The notes below the pieces were generated by a model, which was given only the letters and a program-made list of their open reading frames with translations, made no database searches and had not been told where the DNA came from. The position numbers and the translations under genes were made by a program. A stretch of 64,000 nucleotides of DNA from Mycobacterium simulans. GTDB taxonomy: Bacteria; Actinomycetota; Actinomycetes; Mycobacteriales; Mycobacteriaceae. This document shows positions 21,892-32,725 of this stretch, in pieces. Position 1 is the stretch's first letter. Every line of letters starts with the position of its first letter. The stretch is from the NCBI RefSeq assembly GCF_900232995.1, contig NZ_OCVX01000003.1, forward strand, positions 708,878 to 772,877, read 5' to 3'.

Positions 21892-22638
21892 ATGACCTAC
21901 AACGCGAGCATGCGGGTCTGGCGCGGCGACGAGACCGGCGGCGAACTTCGCGATTTCACCGTCGAGGTTCACGAGGGCGAGGTGGTACTCGACATCATCC
22001 TGCGTCTGCAGCAAACGCAATCGCCGGACCTGGCGGTGCGCTGGAACTGCAAGGCGGGCAAGTGCGGATCCTGTTCGGCAGAGATCAATGGCAAACCGCG
22101 ACTGATGTGCATGACCCGGATGTCGACTTTCGCCGAGGACGAGATCGTCACCGTGACCCCGATGCGGACCTTCCCGGTGATTCGCGATCTGGTCACCGAC
22201 GTCTCATTCAATTACCAGAAGGCGCGCGAGATCCCGTCTTTCGCTCCCCCCAAGGAACTGCAGCCCGGCGAGTATCGGATGGCGCAAGTCGATGTCGCGC
22301 GCTCGCAGGAGTTCCGCAAGTGCATCGAATGCTTCCTGTGCCAAAACGTTTGCCACGTGGTGCGTGATCACGAAGAAAACAAGGAAGCGTTCGCCGGGCC
22401 AAGGTTCCTGATGCGGATCGCCGAGCTCGAGATGCACCCGCTGGACACCCGGGACCGGCGCAACCTGGCGCAGGAGGAGCACGGCCTGGGCTACTGCAAC
22501 ATCACCAAGTGCTGCACCGAGGTGTGCCCGGAAAACATCAAGATCACCGACAATGCGCTGATCCCGATGAAGGAGCGGGTCGCCGACCGCAAGTACGACC
22601 CGGTGGTGTGGCTGGGTAACAAGTTGTTCCGCCGCTAG
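21892..22638 (+). CDS. sdhB: Succinate dehydrogenase 1 iron-sulfur subunit SdhB
   Basis: A 248-residue subunit, same length as Rv0247c, carrying electrons from FAD to quinone. The N-terminal ferredoxin domain holds the 2Fe-2S ligands in NCKAGKCGSCSAEING and LMC. The C-terminal domain holds ligands in CIECFLCQNVCHVV and CNITKCCTEVCPENIKI for the 4Fe-4S and 3Fe-4S clusters. Last gene of the sdh1 operon; the sequence downstream is the duplicated flavin reductase fragment. Confidence 0.96.
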   Translation: MTYNASMRVWRGDETGGELRDFTVEVHEGEVVLDIILRLQQTQSPDLAVRWNCKAGKCGSCSAEINGKPRLMCMTRMSTFAEDEIVTVTPMRTFPVIRDLVTDVSFNYQKAREIPSFAPPKELQPGEYRMAQVDVARSQEFRKCIECFLCQNVCHVVRDHEENKEAFAGPRFLMRIAELEMHPLDTRDRRNLAQEEHGLGYCNITKCCTEVCPENIKITDNALIPMKERVADRKYDPVVWLGNKLFRR

Positions 22639-22745
22639 CCTTCGGTTCCCAGTCCGATCAGCCCGAGGCGCCGTCGGTTCCGTTGGACCCGTGCGGTCCC
22701 GCCTTCGACGAAACTTGTCGTGGTGACGGATGATTGGCGCAGCTA

Positions 22746-23229
<484 letters not shown>

Positions 23230-24480
23230 TCAATCTGCGGGAGCGAGCCGCTTCGCCGAGTAGCCGGCCATCACATTTAGCAGAAGTACTATCGCCACCG
23301 GCCACCACGCGTCATGGACCTGGGCGATGAGGCACAGCACCGAACTCAAACCGATCAAGCCGGCGCTGATGACCAGCTGTCCGAAGGAAATGAGCGAAAT
23401 CCGTAGCGCCGGGTCGGCGTAGTGGGCAATCCAAAGTTGACCTGCCGTGAATACGCTTTGATTCGCGATCGATGCAAGCGCAATCACGAGACCAATGGCG
23501 ACGATGTTGGGCCACGATCCGGCTACCTGGAACGCGATGGCTACTACTGCCGCAGCGATGCTGATGAGCGCACTGCCGACAAACAAGCCGATCAGACCGA
23601 ATCTCTCGCGGATGCGGTTCCACAACCGGATCGCACCCAGAAGTCCAACACAGACGAAAAGGACGACGACCACGACGTTGTCGTGCTCGTCCCCCGGTGT
23701 CGCTGCGACGCGGATGCTGTAGAACGCGCACCCTAGGACGACCGATCCGAAGAGCACCTGGACCAGCAGATACCGGCGATACCAACTACTGGTCCGGACG
23801 GTCACCCAACCGACATGCATGAGTTTGTTCAGTCGGGGCGCACGGTGAACCTTGGGGATTATCCGGTGAGGTAGCGCCAGGCACACCAGCCCCGAAATGG
23901 CCATTGCCGCAGTAGCCGTCCAAAGGAGGCGGACATTGTTCGTCAACTGATCTTCGCGGTGTACGAATGACAACGCCACCGTGGCCATGGCCGTCAAGGC
24001 CGCCCCCACGCCGGCTTCGGTCAGAAGGATGTGAGCTCTGGTAGTTCCTGACGGCATAGCCGCCACCAAGTCCGCGAACGCGACGAAGGAGAACGCCGAC
24101 ACCGCCCCGATCAGAATCACATTGACTACGAATAGGATTCCGGCGAAGTTTCCGTTGCCGATCGTTGCGCACAAGGCGTTGACGCCCGCCAGTACTGCCA
24201 AACAGGACACGATAGTGACCAGGCGGCGACGCCCGGGGACCGCCGCTAATGCTGCCGGCGCAAGCACATTCCCGATCGCTCCACCGGCCGTGAAGGCGGG
24301 AAAAATCAGAGCTGCTATCCACAATTCGGCGTGGAGTTCGGCGACCACGAACGGCAGCACGATTGGGACATTCCCGAGTTGAAGCGCGGTCCGATAAAAG
24401 CCGCTCTGCGTGATTATCAACCAAATAACGCGCCTGGTCGTGCCATCGATGTGGCCCGCCGACTGCGATGTTCCTACCAT
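23230..24480 (-). CDS. Major facilitator superfamily transporter (island gene; Rv0246-like position)
   Basis: A 416-residue integral membrane protein with about 12 hydrophobic segments and a charged central loop (HRIIPKVHRAPRLNKLMH, about residue 205). Patterns such as SGFYRTALQLGNVPIVLPFV at the start and QVLFGSVVLGCAFYSIRVAA at the start of the second half fit the major facilitator fold. Gene position resembles Rv0246, a membrane protein in M. tuberculosis, but orthology cannot be established by eye. It begins 29 bases after the radical SAM gene stop, so the two are one transcription unit, and the transporter probably imports its substrate or exports its product. Confidence 0.72.
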   Translation of the reverse strand: MVGTSQSAGHIDGTTRRVIWLIITQSGFYRTALQLGNVPIVLPFVVAELHAELWIAALIFPAFTAGGAIGNVLAPAALAAVPGRRRLVTIVSCLAVLAGVNALCATIGNGNFAGILFVVNVILIGAVSAFSFVAFADLVAAMPSGTTRAHILLTEAGVGAALTAMATVALSFVHREDQLTNNVRLLWTATAAMAISGLVCLALPHRIIPKVHRAPRLNKLMHVGWVTVRTSSWYRRYLLVQVLFGSVVLGCAFYSIRVAATPGDEHDNVVVVVLFVCVGLLGAIRLWNRIRERFGLIGLFVGSALISIAAAVVAIAFQVAGSWPNIVAIGLVIALASIANQSVFTAGQLWIAHYADPALRISLISFGQLVISAGLIGLSSVLCLIAQVHDAWWPVAIVLLLNVMAGYSAKRLAPAD

Positions 24481-24509
24481 GCTCTAGCGCAGGTTGGTCT
24501 GGGTGCTCA

Positions 24510-25823
24510 TCACCCCACCAAGGTTTCTTGTTCACGGCGTGAGACCGGAAAGGAGCGCGTGAACTTCGGAGAATCCTTACGCAGTGCGGGTGATGCAATC
24601 AACTCTGCGACCGTCTGAGCACCTATGTCACCGATAATGATCGTCGCAAGAGCTCCAGAGTCAAATGTGTAGACTTCGCCGTTGGCCGAAATGAAAAAAT
24701 GCGTCCGCGCCCGCCGATCCACATCTTGGGCCCAGATTCCCAGTTGAGGGTAGGCCCGCTTCAGTTGCCGTGTTCGTTCACGGAAATGGGTTGTCTCGAT
24801 TTGCATCCGGGCTGTCAGGGCAGGAGTTGCACGCAGGTCCCACCATTGAAACATCGACCAACTCACGATCGACCCATACTGGCAGAGCATCTGCGCGACG
24901 TCTTCCATGTCGTCGATGTTGCCGGCCGTAACCGTCGTATTCACTTTTACCGCAATCTCGTATTCACTACAAAGTTCAAGCGCGTACCGAATACGGGCAA
25001 ACAAATCATTTTTGCCCTTGCGGAAGCCCGCGATTACATCTTGCGCTGAACCGTCGACCGGTAGACCTAGATAAGTGATTTTCCCCCGGAGCGCTTCGGC
25101 CATTTCGGCCGTGAGGCTGTACCCGACAGTGTCGATGGCAACGCGAAGACCACAGTGATACGCATGGTCGACGAACGTGAGAATGTCGTCCCATTCCAGC
25201 GGGTCGCCGCCGGATATCACCAGTTCCTCAACTCCCGCGGCGACCAGCTTTTCGGCCACCATCATGGCGTTGCGCAGCGGGAGCGTGCGAGAGTTGAAGA
25301 TGTTGTAGCAGCCCACGCACACCAGGGGGCAGCGGTTATAGATCCCCCAATTCACCTGGGTGAGCTTGCCGCTGGCGCCTGATTTCGATTCGGCGAGCAT
25401 CGTGCGGACGCTCCGGTGGACCTCAGCGGCGCGGTCTCGCAGATTATTGGAAAGATCGCTACCGGGGCCCGTGGCACGACCCAAAAGGTAGTTAGCACGC
25501 TCCAACGAAAGCCGGGTCGGCATGCATTGGGCGAGAACAGTCGCGAGCTCATAGCGAACGGTGTCGGTTGGCGCTATCCGAAGCTCATCTTCCAGCTCTG
25601 CGCGCAGTTCGGTGAATCCCGCGATCGTGAAGTTCTCAAATAAGAGCCGGCGCTCAAACCGGCTGTCGCGATCGACGGATGGCTTAACCCAATCGACCGG
25701 TCGCAACACTGTGGTGTTTGTTTTTGGGGCTACTGATTCTGCGCCCTTAGTCGAGCGGTCTAGAAGGCTAACTGTATCCACGCCACCGAGAATCGCGAAG
25801 ACATCGTCTCGATCGATGTACAC
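24510..25823 (-). CDS. Radical SAM enzyme with SPASM-like but cysteine-less C-terminus
   Basis: A 437-residue radical S-adenosylmethionine enzyme. The 4Fe-4S ligands are in CPLVCVGC (Cys165, Cys169, Cys172; CX3CX2C), followed by the SAM-binding ELVISGGDPLEW. The first 150 residues are an extra alpha-rich domain of unknown type. The C-terminus (FFISANGEVYTFDSGALATI, then GDIGAQTVAELIAS) has the spacing of a SPASM/twitch domain but none of its cysteines. GTG 25823 is chosen because AGGAGGA stands five bases upstream; an ATG at 25856 lies before that ribosome site. Substrate unknown: peptide or small-molecule modification are both open. No obvious precursor peptide gene was found in the 156 bases upstream. 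Confidence 0.8.
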   Translation of the reverse strand: MYIDRDDVFAILGGVDTVSLLDRSTKGAESVAPKTNTTVLRPVDWVKPSVDRDSRFERRLLFENFTIAGFTELRAELEDELRIAPTDTVRYELATVLAQCMPTRLSLERANYLLGRATGPGSDLSNNLRDRAAEVHRSVRTMLAESKSGASGKLTQVNWGIYNRCPLVCVGCYNIFNSRTLPLRNAMMVAEKLVAAGVEELVISGGDPLEWDDILTFVDHAYHCGLRVAIDTVGYSLTAEMAEALRGKITYLGLPVDGSAQDVIAGFRKGKNDLFARIRYALELCSEYEIAVKVNTTVTAGNIDDMEDVAQMLCQYGSIVSWSMFQWWDLRATPALTARMQIETTHFRERTRQLKRAYPQLGIWAQDVDRRARTHFFISANGEVYTFDSGALATIIIGDIGAQTVAELIASPALRKDSPKFTRSFPVSRREQETLVG

Positions 25824-25979
25824 GTGGTCCTCCTGCGTGGAAAGTGGACAAGACATTACTAACTGGTAAAGGGATGGCGCCAGCGTTTCGTGTCAAATCG
25901 TTTAGCGCTCGGGTTGTGCAAAGTGCACTGTTGGCACCGTCGAGCCGTATGCGGTGTGTCGAATTGAGCGTTGGAGCGT

Positions 25980-26474
<495 letters not shown>

Positions 26475-27512
26475 TCATTCGTCCGTTGAGCCGAGAACGG
26501 AATTCTCGTATGTGACCCTACCCGCCGAGTACCCGTGCGCGGCAGCCACATCCGGGTGGGCTCGCAGCCTGCTCTTCCAGGCGTTGCGCCCGTAGCCCGT
26601 GAAGATCGGGTCCGAGGGGTCCTCCATTAGGCGGGCACGTCTGGCCAGTTCGTCGGGCAGCGTCAGCATCGGTATCTGCGCGTCCAGCCGCGGATTGAAG
26701 AAGTACGGCACCGAAATTCGATCCGACGCCGAGTGGCCCAGCTTCACCCGGTGTTCAGTGGCCCGCAGGTAGCCGCGTGTCGCGACCTCCAGCAGCTCAC
26801 CGATGTTGACGATGAACGCCCCGGCCAGTGGAGGCACGTCGATCCAATCTTGGACCCCGTCCCTGCGACGCACCTGCAGGCCCGTGCTGCCCGGCTCGGC
26901 CAGCAGCAGCGTGAGCACCCCGGCGTCCTTGTGCGCACCCACGCCCTGCGAGGTGGCCGCGCGGGCGGGATAGCGCACGATCTTGATCAGGGTGGCGGGC
27001 TTTTCGGCGAACGCCTCGTCGAACACGTCGGCTCGGCTGCCCAGCGACGCCGCCCAATGCCGCAGCAGCGTCCGGCCCACCTCTGACAGCGCGGCATCCC
27101 ACTCGGCGATAACGACGGGCAACTCCGCCAGGGCCGCCGGCCACTGGTTGGGGCCCTGCAGCCACAAGTAATCGGGCTTACCCGGACCGCCGATCGGCGG
27201 GTGCTCCGGTCCAACGTCGATTTGTTCGCGCCAGTCCACCGCACCCCGAGTCAGCTCACCGCCCAGCCGGGTGTAGCCGCGGAAATGTGGACTGTGCACC
27301 ATCGCGACAGCGTCCTTATCGGCCTGCGGCAACGCGAACAGCCGACGCGCGGCCGCGAGCACCCTGTCCGCGAGCGCCTGGGGCACCTGGTGGCCGATCA
27401 GATAGAAGAAGCCCACCTCATGGGCCGCCTCGCGGAGGCCGGTGCGCAAGTGTTCGGGGTCCGCACGCAGGTCCAACACCGGTAGCGTCGTGACATCCCC
27501 CGGATGGGTCAT
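26475..27512 (-). CDS. 2-oxoglutarate/Fe(II)-dependent oxygenase (isopenicillin N synthase family)
   Basis: A 345-residue non-haem iron oxygenase. The N-terminal DIOX_N domain shows EVGFFYLIGHQVPQALADRV. The double-stranded beta-helix core shows the metal ligands H-x-D in GVGAHKDAGVLTLLLAE and the distal His in LRATEHRVKLG, and the co-substrate-binding R-x-S in DRISVPYFFNP. ATG 27512 (MTHPGDVTTLPVLDLRAD) gives the family start; in-frame codons further upstream would add a non-homologous leader. It lies six bases after the flavin reductase start in the downstream direction, so they are likely co-transcribed. Substrate unknown. Confidence 0.85.
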   Translation of the reverse strand: MTHPGDVTTLPVLDLRADPEHLRTGLREAAHEVGFFYLIGHQVPQALADRVLAAARRLFALPQADKDAVAMVHSPHFRGYTRLGGELTRGAVDWREQIDVGPEHPPIGGPGKPDYLWLQGPNQWPAALAELPVVIAEWDAALSEVGRTLLRHWAASLGSRADVFDEAFAEKPATLIKIVRYPARAATSQGVGAHKDAGVLTLLLAEPGSTGLQVRRRDGVQDWIDVPPLAGAFIVNIGELLEVATRGYLRATEHRVKLGHSASDRISVPYFFNPRLDAQIPMLTLPDELARRARLMEDPSDPIFTGYGRNAWKSRLRAHPDVAAAHGYSAGRVTYENSVLGSTDE

Positions 27513-27648
27513 CTGACCATCATCGTCGCAGGTGGACGTGCCTGCCAGGGCTGCGATCAGCACCATTCCAACCGGATGGTTAGTTAGATGGTGCAATCTT
27601 GCTCACACTGACTTGCGTTCAACTATGCAACGGAGATATTTTAACGGT

Positions 27649-27664
27649 GTTACTGGTGGGTAAC
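27649..27664. promoter_or_regulatory. Candidate operator upstream of fadE5
   Basis: GTTACTGGTGGGTAAC, a perfect GTTAC-N6-GTAAC inverted repeat, lies 52 bases before the fadE5 start in the divergent interval with the 2OG-oxygenase. It has the same length and layout as CTTACTCTGAAGTAAG at 31318 between fadA2 and fabG4, which suggests one TetR-type regulator for both lipid-oxidation promoters. Confidence 0.55.
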
Positions 27665-27715
27665 TTGCTGTGAGTACCCAACCATCAGGTGGCACTCTCA
27701 ATGAGGAGGACCGTA

Positions 27716-29551
27716 GTGAGCCACTACAAGAGCAACGTCCGCGACCAGGAATTTAACCTGTTCGAAGTCTTGGGCGTTGACAAGGCCTTGAGTGCCGGCG
27801 AATACGCCGACCTCGACGCCGACACCGCCCGCGAAATGCTTGCCGAGGTCAGCCGGTTAGCCGAGGGCCCCGTCGCCGAATCATTCATCGAGGGCGACCG
27901 CACCCCGCCGGTCTTCGACCCGAACACCCACTCGGTGACGCTGCCGGAGTCATTCAAGAAGTCCGTCAATGCAGTGCTGGAGGCCGGCTGGGACAAGGCC
28001 GGCATCGACGAGGCACTCGGCGGCATGGCCATGCCCAAGGCATTGGTGTGGGCGGTGCACGAGCACATCCTGGGTGCCAACCCGGCGGTGTGGATGTACG
28101 CCGGGGGCGCCGGCTTCGCCAACATCCTCTACCACCTCGGAACCGAGGAGCAGAAGAAGTGGGCCGTGACGGCGGCCGAGCGCAACTGGGGTTCGACGAT
28201 GGTGCTTACCGAGCCGGACGCCGGCTCGGACGTAGGTGCCGGCCGGACCAAGGCTGTACAGCAGGAGGACGGTTCCTGGCACATCGACGGTGTCAAGCGG
28301 TTCATCACCTCGGGTGACTCCGATGACCTGTTCGAGAACATCTTTCACCTCGTGCTTGCCCGGCCCGAGGGCGCCGGTCCAGGCACCAAGGGACTGTCGC
28401 TGTTCTTCGTGCCCAAGTTCCTGTTCGACTTCGAGACCGGCGAATTGGGCGAGCGTAACGGCGTCTTCGTCACCAACGTCGAGCACAAGATGGGCCTGAA
28501 GGTTTCGGCGACGTGTGAGCTGTCGCTGGGCCAGCATGGTGTGCCGGCCAAGGGCTGGCTGGTCGGCGAGGTGCACGACGGCATCGCGCAGATGTTCGAG
28601 GTCATCGAGCAGGCCCGCATGATGGTCGGCACCAAGGCCATCGCCACGCTGTCGACCGGCTACCTGAACGCGCTGGAATACGCCAAATCCCGCGTGCAGG
28701 GCGCCGACCTGACCCAGATGACCGACAAGACCGCGCCGCGGGTGACAATCACTCACCACCCCGACGTACGCCGGTCGCTGATGACCCAGAAGGCCTACGC
28801 CGAGGGTCTGCGTGCGCTATACCTCTACACCGCCACCTACCAGGACGCGGCGGTCGCCGAGGCGGTGCACGGCGTGGACGCCAACCTGGCCGTCAAGGTC
28901 AACGACCTGATGCTGCCGCTGGTCAAGGGCGTCGGTTCTGAGCAGGCCTACGCGAAGCTCACCGAGAGCCTGCAGACGCTTGGTGGGTCCGGCTTCTTGC
29001 AGGACTACCCGATCGAGCAGTACATCCGCGACGCCAAGATCGACTCCCTGTACGAGGGCACCACCGCCATCCAGGCGCAGGACTTCTTCTTCCGCAAGAT
29101 CGTCCGCGACAAGGGTGTGGCGCTGGCCCACGTGTCGGGTCAGATCCAGGAGTTCGTCGACAGCGAGTCCGGCAACGGCCGCCTGAAGACCGAACGCGCG
29201 CTGCTGGCCAAGGCGCTTACCGATGTGCAGGCGATGGCCGCCTCGTTGACCGGCTACCTGATGGCCGCGCAGCAGGACGTCACCAGCCTCTACAAGGTCG
29301 GCCTGGGTTCGGTGCGCTTCCTGATGAGCGTCGGCGACCTGGTTATCGGCTGGTTGCTGCAGCGTCAGGCGGCGGTGGCCGTCGAGGCGCTCGATGCCGG
29401 TGCCACGGGTGCCGAAAGGTCGTTCTACGAGGGCAAGGTCGCGGTGGCGTCGTTCTTCGCGAAGAACTTCCTGCCGCTGTTGACCAGCACCCGCGAGGTG
29501 ATCGAGACGCTCGACAACGAGATCATGGAGCTCGACGAGGCCGCCTTCTAG
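27716..29551 (+). CDS. fadE5: Acyl-CoA dehydrogenase FadE5
   Basis: A 611-residue acyl-CoA dehydrogenase, the same length as Rv0244c, that performs the first FAD-dependent step of fatty acid beta-oxidation with broad chain length. FAD/substrate segments include [17 protein letters not shown] and [11 protein letters not shown]; the catalytic glutamate is in LYEGTTAIQ (Glu447). The C-terminal extra helical domain of this large subfamily follows. GTG 27716 has a GAGGAGGA ribosome site and gives (M)[19 protein letters not shown]. It is divergent from the 2OG-oxygenase and convergent with fadA2. Confidence 0.97.
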   Translation: MSHYKSNVRDQEFNLFEVLGVDKALSAGEYADLDADTAREMLAEVSRLAEGPVAESFIEGDRTPPVFDPNTHSVTLPESFKKSVNAVLEAGWDKAGIDEALGGMAMPKALVWAVHEHILGANPAVWMYAGGAGFANILYHLGTEEQKKWAVTAAERNWGSTMVLTEPDAGSDVGAGRTKAVQQEDGSWHIDGVKRFITSGDSDDLFENIFHLVLARPEGAGPGTKGLSLFFVPKFLFDFETGELGERNGVFVTNVEHKMGLKVSATCELSLGQHGVPAKGWLVGEVHDGIAQMFEVIEQARMMVGTKAIATLSTGYLNALEYAKSRVQGADLTQMTDKTAPRVTITHHPDVRRSLMTQKAYAEGLRALYLYTATYQDAAVAEAVHGVDANLAVKVNDLMLPLVKGVGSEQAYAKLTESLQTLGGSGFLQDYPIEQYIRDAKIDSLYEGTTAIQAQDFFFRKIVRDKGVALAHVSGQIQEFVDSESGNGRLKTERALLAKALTDVQAMAASLTGYLMAAQQDVTSLYKVGLGSVRFLMSVGDLVIGWLLQRQAAVAVEALDAGATGAERSFYEGKVAVASFFAKNFLPLLTSTREVIETLDNEIMELDEAAF

Positions 29552-29561
29552 GCCATAAACA

Positions 29562-29597
29562 CCAAGATCCTCCGTTCCTACGAACGGGGGATCTTGG
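29562..29597 (+). terminator. Hairpin terminator of fadE5
   Basis: CCAAGATCC-t-CCGTTC and GAACGG-g-GGATCTTGG pair across a CTAC loop: 16 pairs including one G-U pair, starting 11 bases after the stop codon. No T-run follows, as is common in mycobacteria. Confidence 0.8.
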
Positions 29598-29703
29598 CGT
29601 GTAGGCCTGTACCACGACACTGACACCACGCACACGACATGCCGCAGCGAGTGTGTTTGGTTTCAATCTCGGCGACGGCCAGGCCACCAAAGGGGGTGTG
29701 CCC

Positions 29704-29749
29704 AAAAAAGACCGCCGCTGGATCCCCTCATTCCAGCGGCGGTCTTTTT
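29704..29749. terminator. Bidirectional A/T-flanked hairpin between fadE5 and fadA2
   Basis: GACCGCCGCTGGA pairs with TCCAGCGGCGGTC across a nine-base loop, flanked by an A-run on the left and a T-run on the right, the classical intrinsic terminator in both directions. The gene-less stretch 29552-29910 holds this and the hairpin at 29562; nothing else is recognised in it. Confidence 0.88.
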
Positions 29750-29910
29750 CGTACGCCCGTCTCCGCAGACCGGCGGTCGACCTTAGGGATTGCCCCGCGT
29801 TGCCGTCGGGGTCGGGGGGTCAGACCACAACACGGGGCTATCCGAGCGTCGGGATACCCAAATCGCTGATTTACTAACCCACCCATTTAGAAATGCCATT
29901 CGGGCTGGCA

Positions 29911-31239
29911 TCAGGCTTCCAGAATCGCGGCCACACCTTGGCCACCCGCGGCACAGATTGAAATCAGCCCCCGAACCGGCTTGCCGGATTTGCCCTTTTG
30001 CTCCGCCTTCTTCTCGGCGATCTGCTTCGCAGTCTGGGCAAGAATGCGTCCGCCAGTGGCCGCGAAGGGGTGCCCGGCAGCCAGCGACGAACCGTTGACG
30101 TTGAGCTTGGACCGATCGATCGACCCGAGTGCAGCGTCCAGGCCCAGTCGCTGCTTGCAGTATTCCTCGGACTCCCAGGCCTGAAGATGGGCCAGCACCA
30201 CCGAAGCGAACGCTTCGTGGATTTCGTAGAAATCGAAATCCTGCAAGGTCAGGCCGTTCCGCGCCAAAAGCCGGGGCACCGCGTAGGTGGGGGCCATCAG
30301 CAGGCCGTCGTTCCCATTGACGTAGTCCACTGCCGCGGTCTCGGCATCCACGAAGTAGGCCAGCGGGGTCAGTGAATGCTCGGCCGCCCATTCGTCGGTA
30401 GCCAGCAAAGCGACCGACGCGCCGTCGGTCAGCGGAGTCGAATTGCCCGCCGTCATCGTCGCGTCGCCAGCCTTTACCCCGAAGACCGGGCGCAGCGCGG
30501 CCAGCTTCTCGATGCTGGCGTCGGGGCGCAGGTTGTCGTCGCGATACAGGCCCAGGAACGGCGTGACTAGATCGTCGAAGAAACCCCGATCGTAGGCGTC
30601 GGCCATATTGCGGTGGCTGGCGACGGCCAGCTCGTCCTGGTCGACGCGCTTGATGCCCATTTGCTTGGCGGTAATGGCTGCATGCTCGCCCATCGACAGC
30701 CCGGTCCGCGGCTCGCTGTTGGCCGGTACCGCGATCCCGAGGTTGGCGGGCAAGTTGCCCACCAGCTTCAGCCGTTGCACGTTGGACTTGGAGCGGCGCA
30801 GCTTCAGCAGGGTGCGGCGTAAGTCGTCGCCCAGCGCAATCGGCGCGTCCGACGTGGTGTCCACCCCGCCGGCGGCGGCAACTTCGTAGCGGCCGGCGGC
30901 GATGCCGTCGGCGGCGATGATCGCCGCTTGCAGACCGGTGCCGCAAGCCTGCTGCAGATCGACTGCAGGGGTGTACGAGGACAGCTCGGATCCCAGCACG
31001 CATTCGCGCATCAGGTTGAAGTCGCGGCTGTGCTTCAGCACCGCACCGCCCACAACCGCGCCCAGCCGCTCGCCGGCCAGCCCGAAGCGGTCGACCAGCC
31101 CACCGAGTGCGGCGGTGAACATGTCCTGGTTGGACGCCTCGGCATAGGCGCGGTCGGATCGACCGAAGGGGATGCGGTTGCCGCCAAGAACGGCAACCCT
31201 TCGTCTCGACGGGCTCGGCTCAGAGCTTGCAGGGGCCAA
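29911..31239 (-). CDS. fadA2: Acetyl-CoA acetyltransferase / 3-ketoacyl-CoA thiolase FadA2
   Basis: A 442-residue thiolase matching Rv0243 (440 aa); it cleaves 3-ketoacyl-CoA in beta-oxidation or condenses acetyl-CoA. The nucleophilic cysteine is in DLQQACGTGLQAAI, followed by the adenine loop GLSMGEHAAITAKQMG and the C-terminal catalytic pair in NVNGSSLAAGHPFAATGGR and ISICAAGGQG. The start is TTG 31239, giving (M)APASSEPSPSRRRVAVLGG. Divergent from fabG4 with a shared operator-like repeat at 31318. Confidence 0.95.
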   Translation of the reverse strand: MAPASSEPSPSRRRVAVLGGNRIPFGRSDRAYAEASNQDMFTAALGGLVDRFGLAGERLGAVVGGAVLKHSRDFNLMRECVLGSELSSYTPAVDLQQACGTGLQAAIIAADGIAAGRYEVAAAGGVDTTSDAPIALGDDLRRTLLKLRRSKSNVQRLKLVGNLPANLGIAVPANSEPRTGLSMGEHAAITAKQMGIKRVDQDELAVASHRNMADAYDRGFFDDLVTPFLGLYRDDNLRPDASIEKLAALRPVFGVKAGDATMTAGNSTPLTDGASVALLATDEWAAEHSLTPLAYFVDAETAAVDYVNGNDGLLMAPTYAVPRLLARNGLTLQDFDFYEIHEAFASVVLAHLQAWESEEYCKQRLGLDAALGSIDRSKLNVNGSSLAAGHPFAATGGRILAQTAKQIAEKKAEQKGKSGKPVRGLISICAAGGQGVAAILEA

Positions 31240-31317
31240 TTTTTTTCTCCGTGTGTCGCCACTCGTAGGGGGTTAGTTTTGGGGTATCCACCTCAGCAGG
31301 CAATACTACCCACTGTT

Positions 31318-31333
31318 CTTACTCTGAAGTAAG
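31318..31333. promoter_or_regulatory. Candidate operator between fadA2 and fabG4
   Basis: CTTACTCTGAAGTAAG is a perfect 6-base inverted repeat with a 4-base centre, 28 bases before the fabG4 start and 79 bases before the fadA2 start. It shares the layout xTTACT-N4-RGTAAx with the fadE5 repeat at 27649. Confidence 0.55.
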
Positions 31334-31360
31334 TTCGTCCCTGACACGGAAGGCAGCTCA

Positions 31361-32725
31361 GTGGCCCCCAGGCGCTCGTCGGATCTGTTCTCGCAGGTCG
31401 TCAACTCCGGACCCGGATCGTTCGTGGCCAAGCAACTCGGAGTTCCGCAACCCGAGACGCTTCGCCGCTACCGTCCGGGCGATCCCCCGCTTGCCGGGTC
31501 ACTGTTGATCGGCGGTGCGGGCCGAGTCGTCGAGCCGCTGCGGGCGGCACTGGACAGCGACTATGACCAGGTGGTCAACAACCTGGGCGGACGCTGGGCC
31601 GACAAGTTTGGCGGACTGGTCTTCGACGCCACCGGGATCACGACACCGGCCGGATTGAAGGCCTTGCACGAATTTTTCACGCCGCTGCTGCGCAACCTCA
31701 CCCACTGCGCACGCGTCGTGGTCGTGGGCACCACGCCCGAAGCGGTCACCAACACCGACGAGCGGATCGCGCAGCGTGCGCTGGAGGGCTTCACCCGCTC
31801 GCTGGGCAAGGAGGTCCGCAACGGGTCCACCGTGGCGCTGGTATATCTGGCGCCGGACGCCAAACCGGCCGCCACCGGCCTGGAGTCGACCATGCGATTC
31901 ATCCTGTCGGCCAAGTCCGCCTACGTCGACGGCCAGGTTTTCTATGTCGGGGCGCAAGACGCCACCCCACCGGCCGACTGGGATAAGCCCCTGGACGGCA
32001 AGGTCGCCATTGTGACCGGGGCCGCGCGCGGGATCGGCGCCACAATCGCCGAGGTGTTCGCCCGCGACGGCGCCCGCGTCGTCGCCATCGACGTGGAATC
32101 GGCTGAGGAGACCCTGGCCGAAACCGCCAACAACGTCGGTGGCACCCCGCTGTGGCTTGACGTCACCGCCGAGGACGCCGTCGACAAGATCGCCGAGCAC
32201 CTGCGCGACCACCACGGCGGCCGGACCGACATCCTGGTCAACAACGCCGGCATTACCCGCGACAAGCTATTGGCCAACATGGATGACGCGCGCTGGGATG
32301 CCGTGCTGGCTGTCAATCTGCTTGCGCCCCTTCGGCTCACCGAAGGATTGGTAGGCAACGGCGCCATCGGCGAGGGTGGTCGGGTGATCGGGCTGTCGTC
32401 GATCGCCGGCATTGCGGGCAACCGCGGACAGACCAACTACGGCACCACCAAGGCCGGGATGATCGGCATCACCCAGGCGCTGGCACCGGTGCTCGCCGAG
32501 AAGGGCATCACGATCAATGCCGTCGCGCCGGGTTTCATCGAAACCCAGATGACGGCCGCAATCCCGCTGGCCACCCGCGAGGTGGGCCGTCGGCTGAACT
32601 CGCTGTTGCAGGGCGGTCAGCCCATCGACGTCGCCGAGACCATCGCCTATTTCGCCAGTCCGGCTTCAAACGCGGTGACCGGCAACGTCATTCGGGTCTG
32701 CGGCCAGGCGATGATCGGCGCATGA
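31361..32725 (+). CDS. fabG4: 3-oxoacyl-ACP/CoA reductase FabG4 (high-molecular-weight FabG)
   Basis: A 454-residue reductase, identical in length to Rv0242c, with a flavodoxin-like N-terminal domain (to about residue 200) and a C-terminal short-chain dehydrogenase domain. The NAD(H) site is [20 protein letters not shown] and the catalytic set includes [20 protein letters not shown] with Tyr360 and the following lysine. The family uses NADH and long 3-oxoacyl-CoA substrates. Start GTG 31361. Its stop overlaps the htdX start by four bases. Confidence 0.96.
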   Translation: MAPRRSSDLFSQVVNSGPGSFVAKQLGVPQPETLRRYRPGDPPLAGSLLIGGAGRVVEPLRAALDSDYDQVVNNLGGRWADKFGGLVFDATGITTPAGLKALHEFFTPLLRNLTHCARVVVVGTTPEAVTNTDERIAQRALEGFTRSLGKEVRNGSTVALVYLAPDAKPAATGLESTMRFILSAKSAYVDGQVFYVGAQDATPPADWDKPLDGKVAIVTGAARGIGATIAEVFARDGARVVAIDVESAEETLAETANNVGGTPLWLDVTAEDAVDKIAEHLRDHHGGRTDILVNNAGITRDKLLANMDDARWDAVLAVNLLAPLRLTEGLVGNGAIGEGGRVIGLSSIAGIAGNRGQTNYGTTKAGMIGITQALAPVLAEKGITINAVAPGFIETQMTAAIPLATREVGRRLNSLLQGGQPIDVAETIAYFASPASNAVTGNVIRVCGQAMIGA

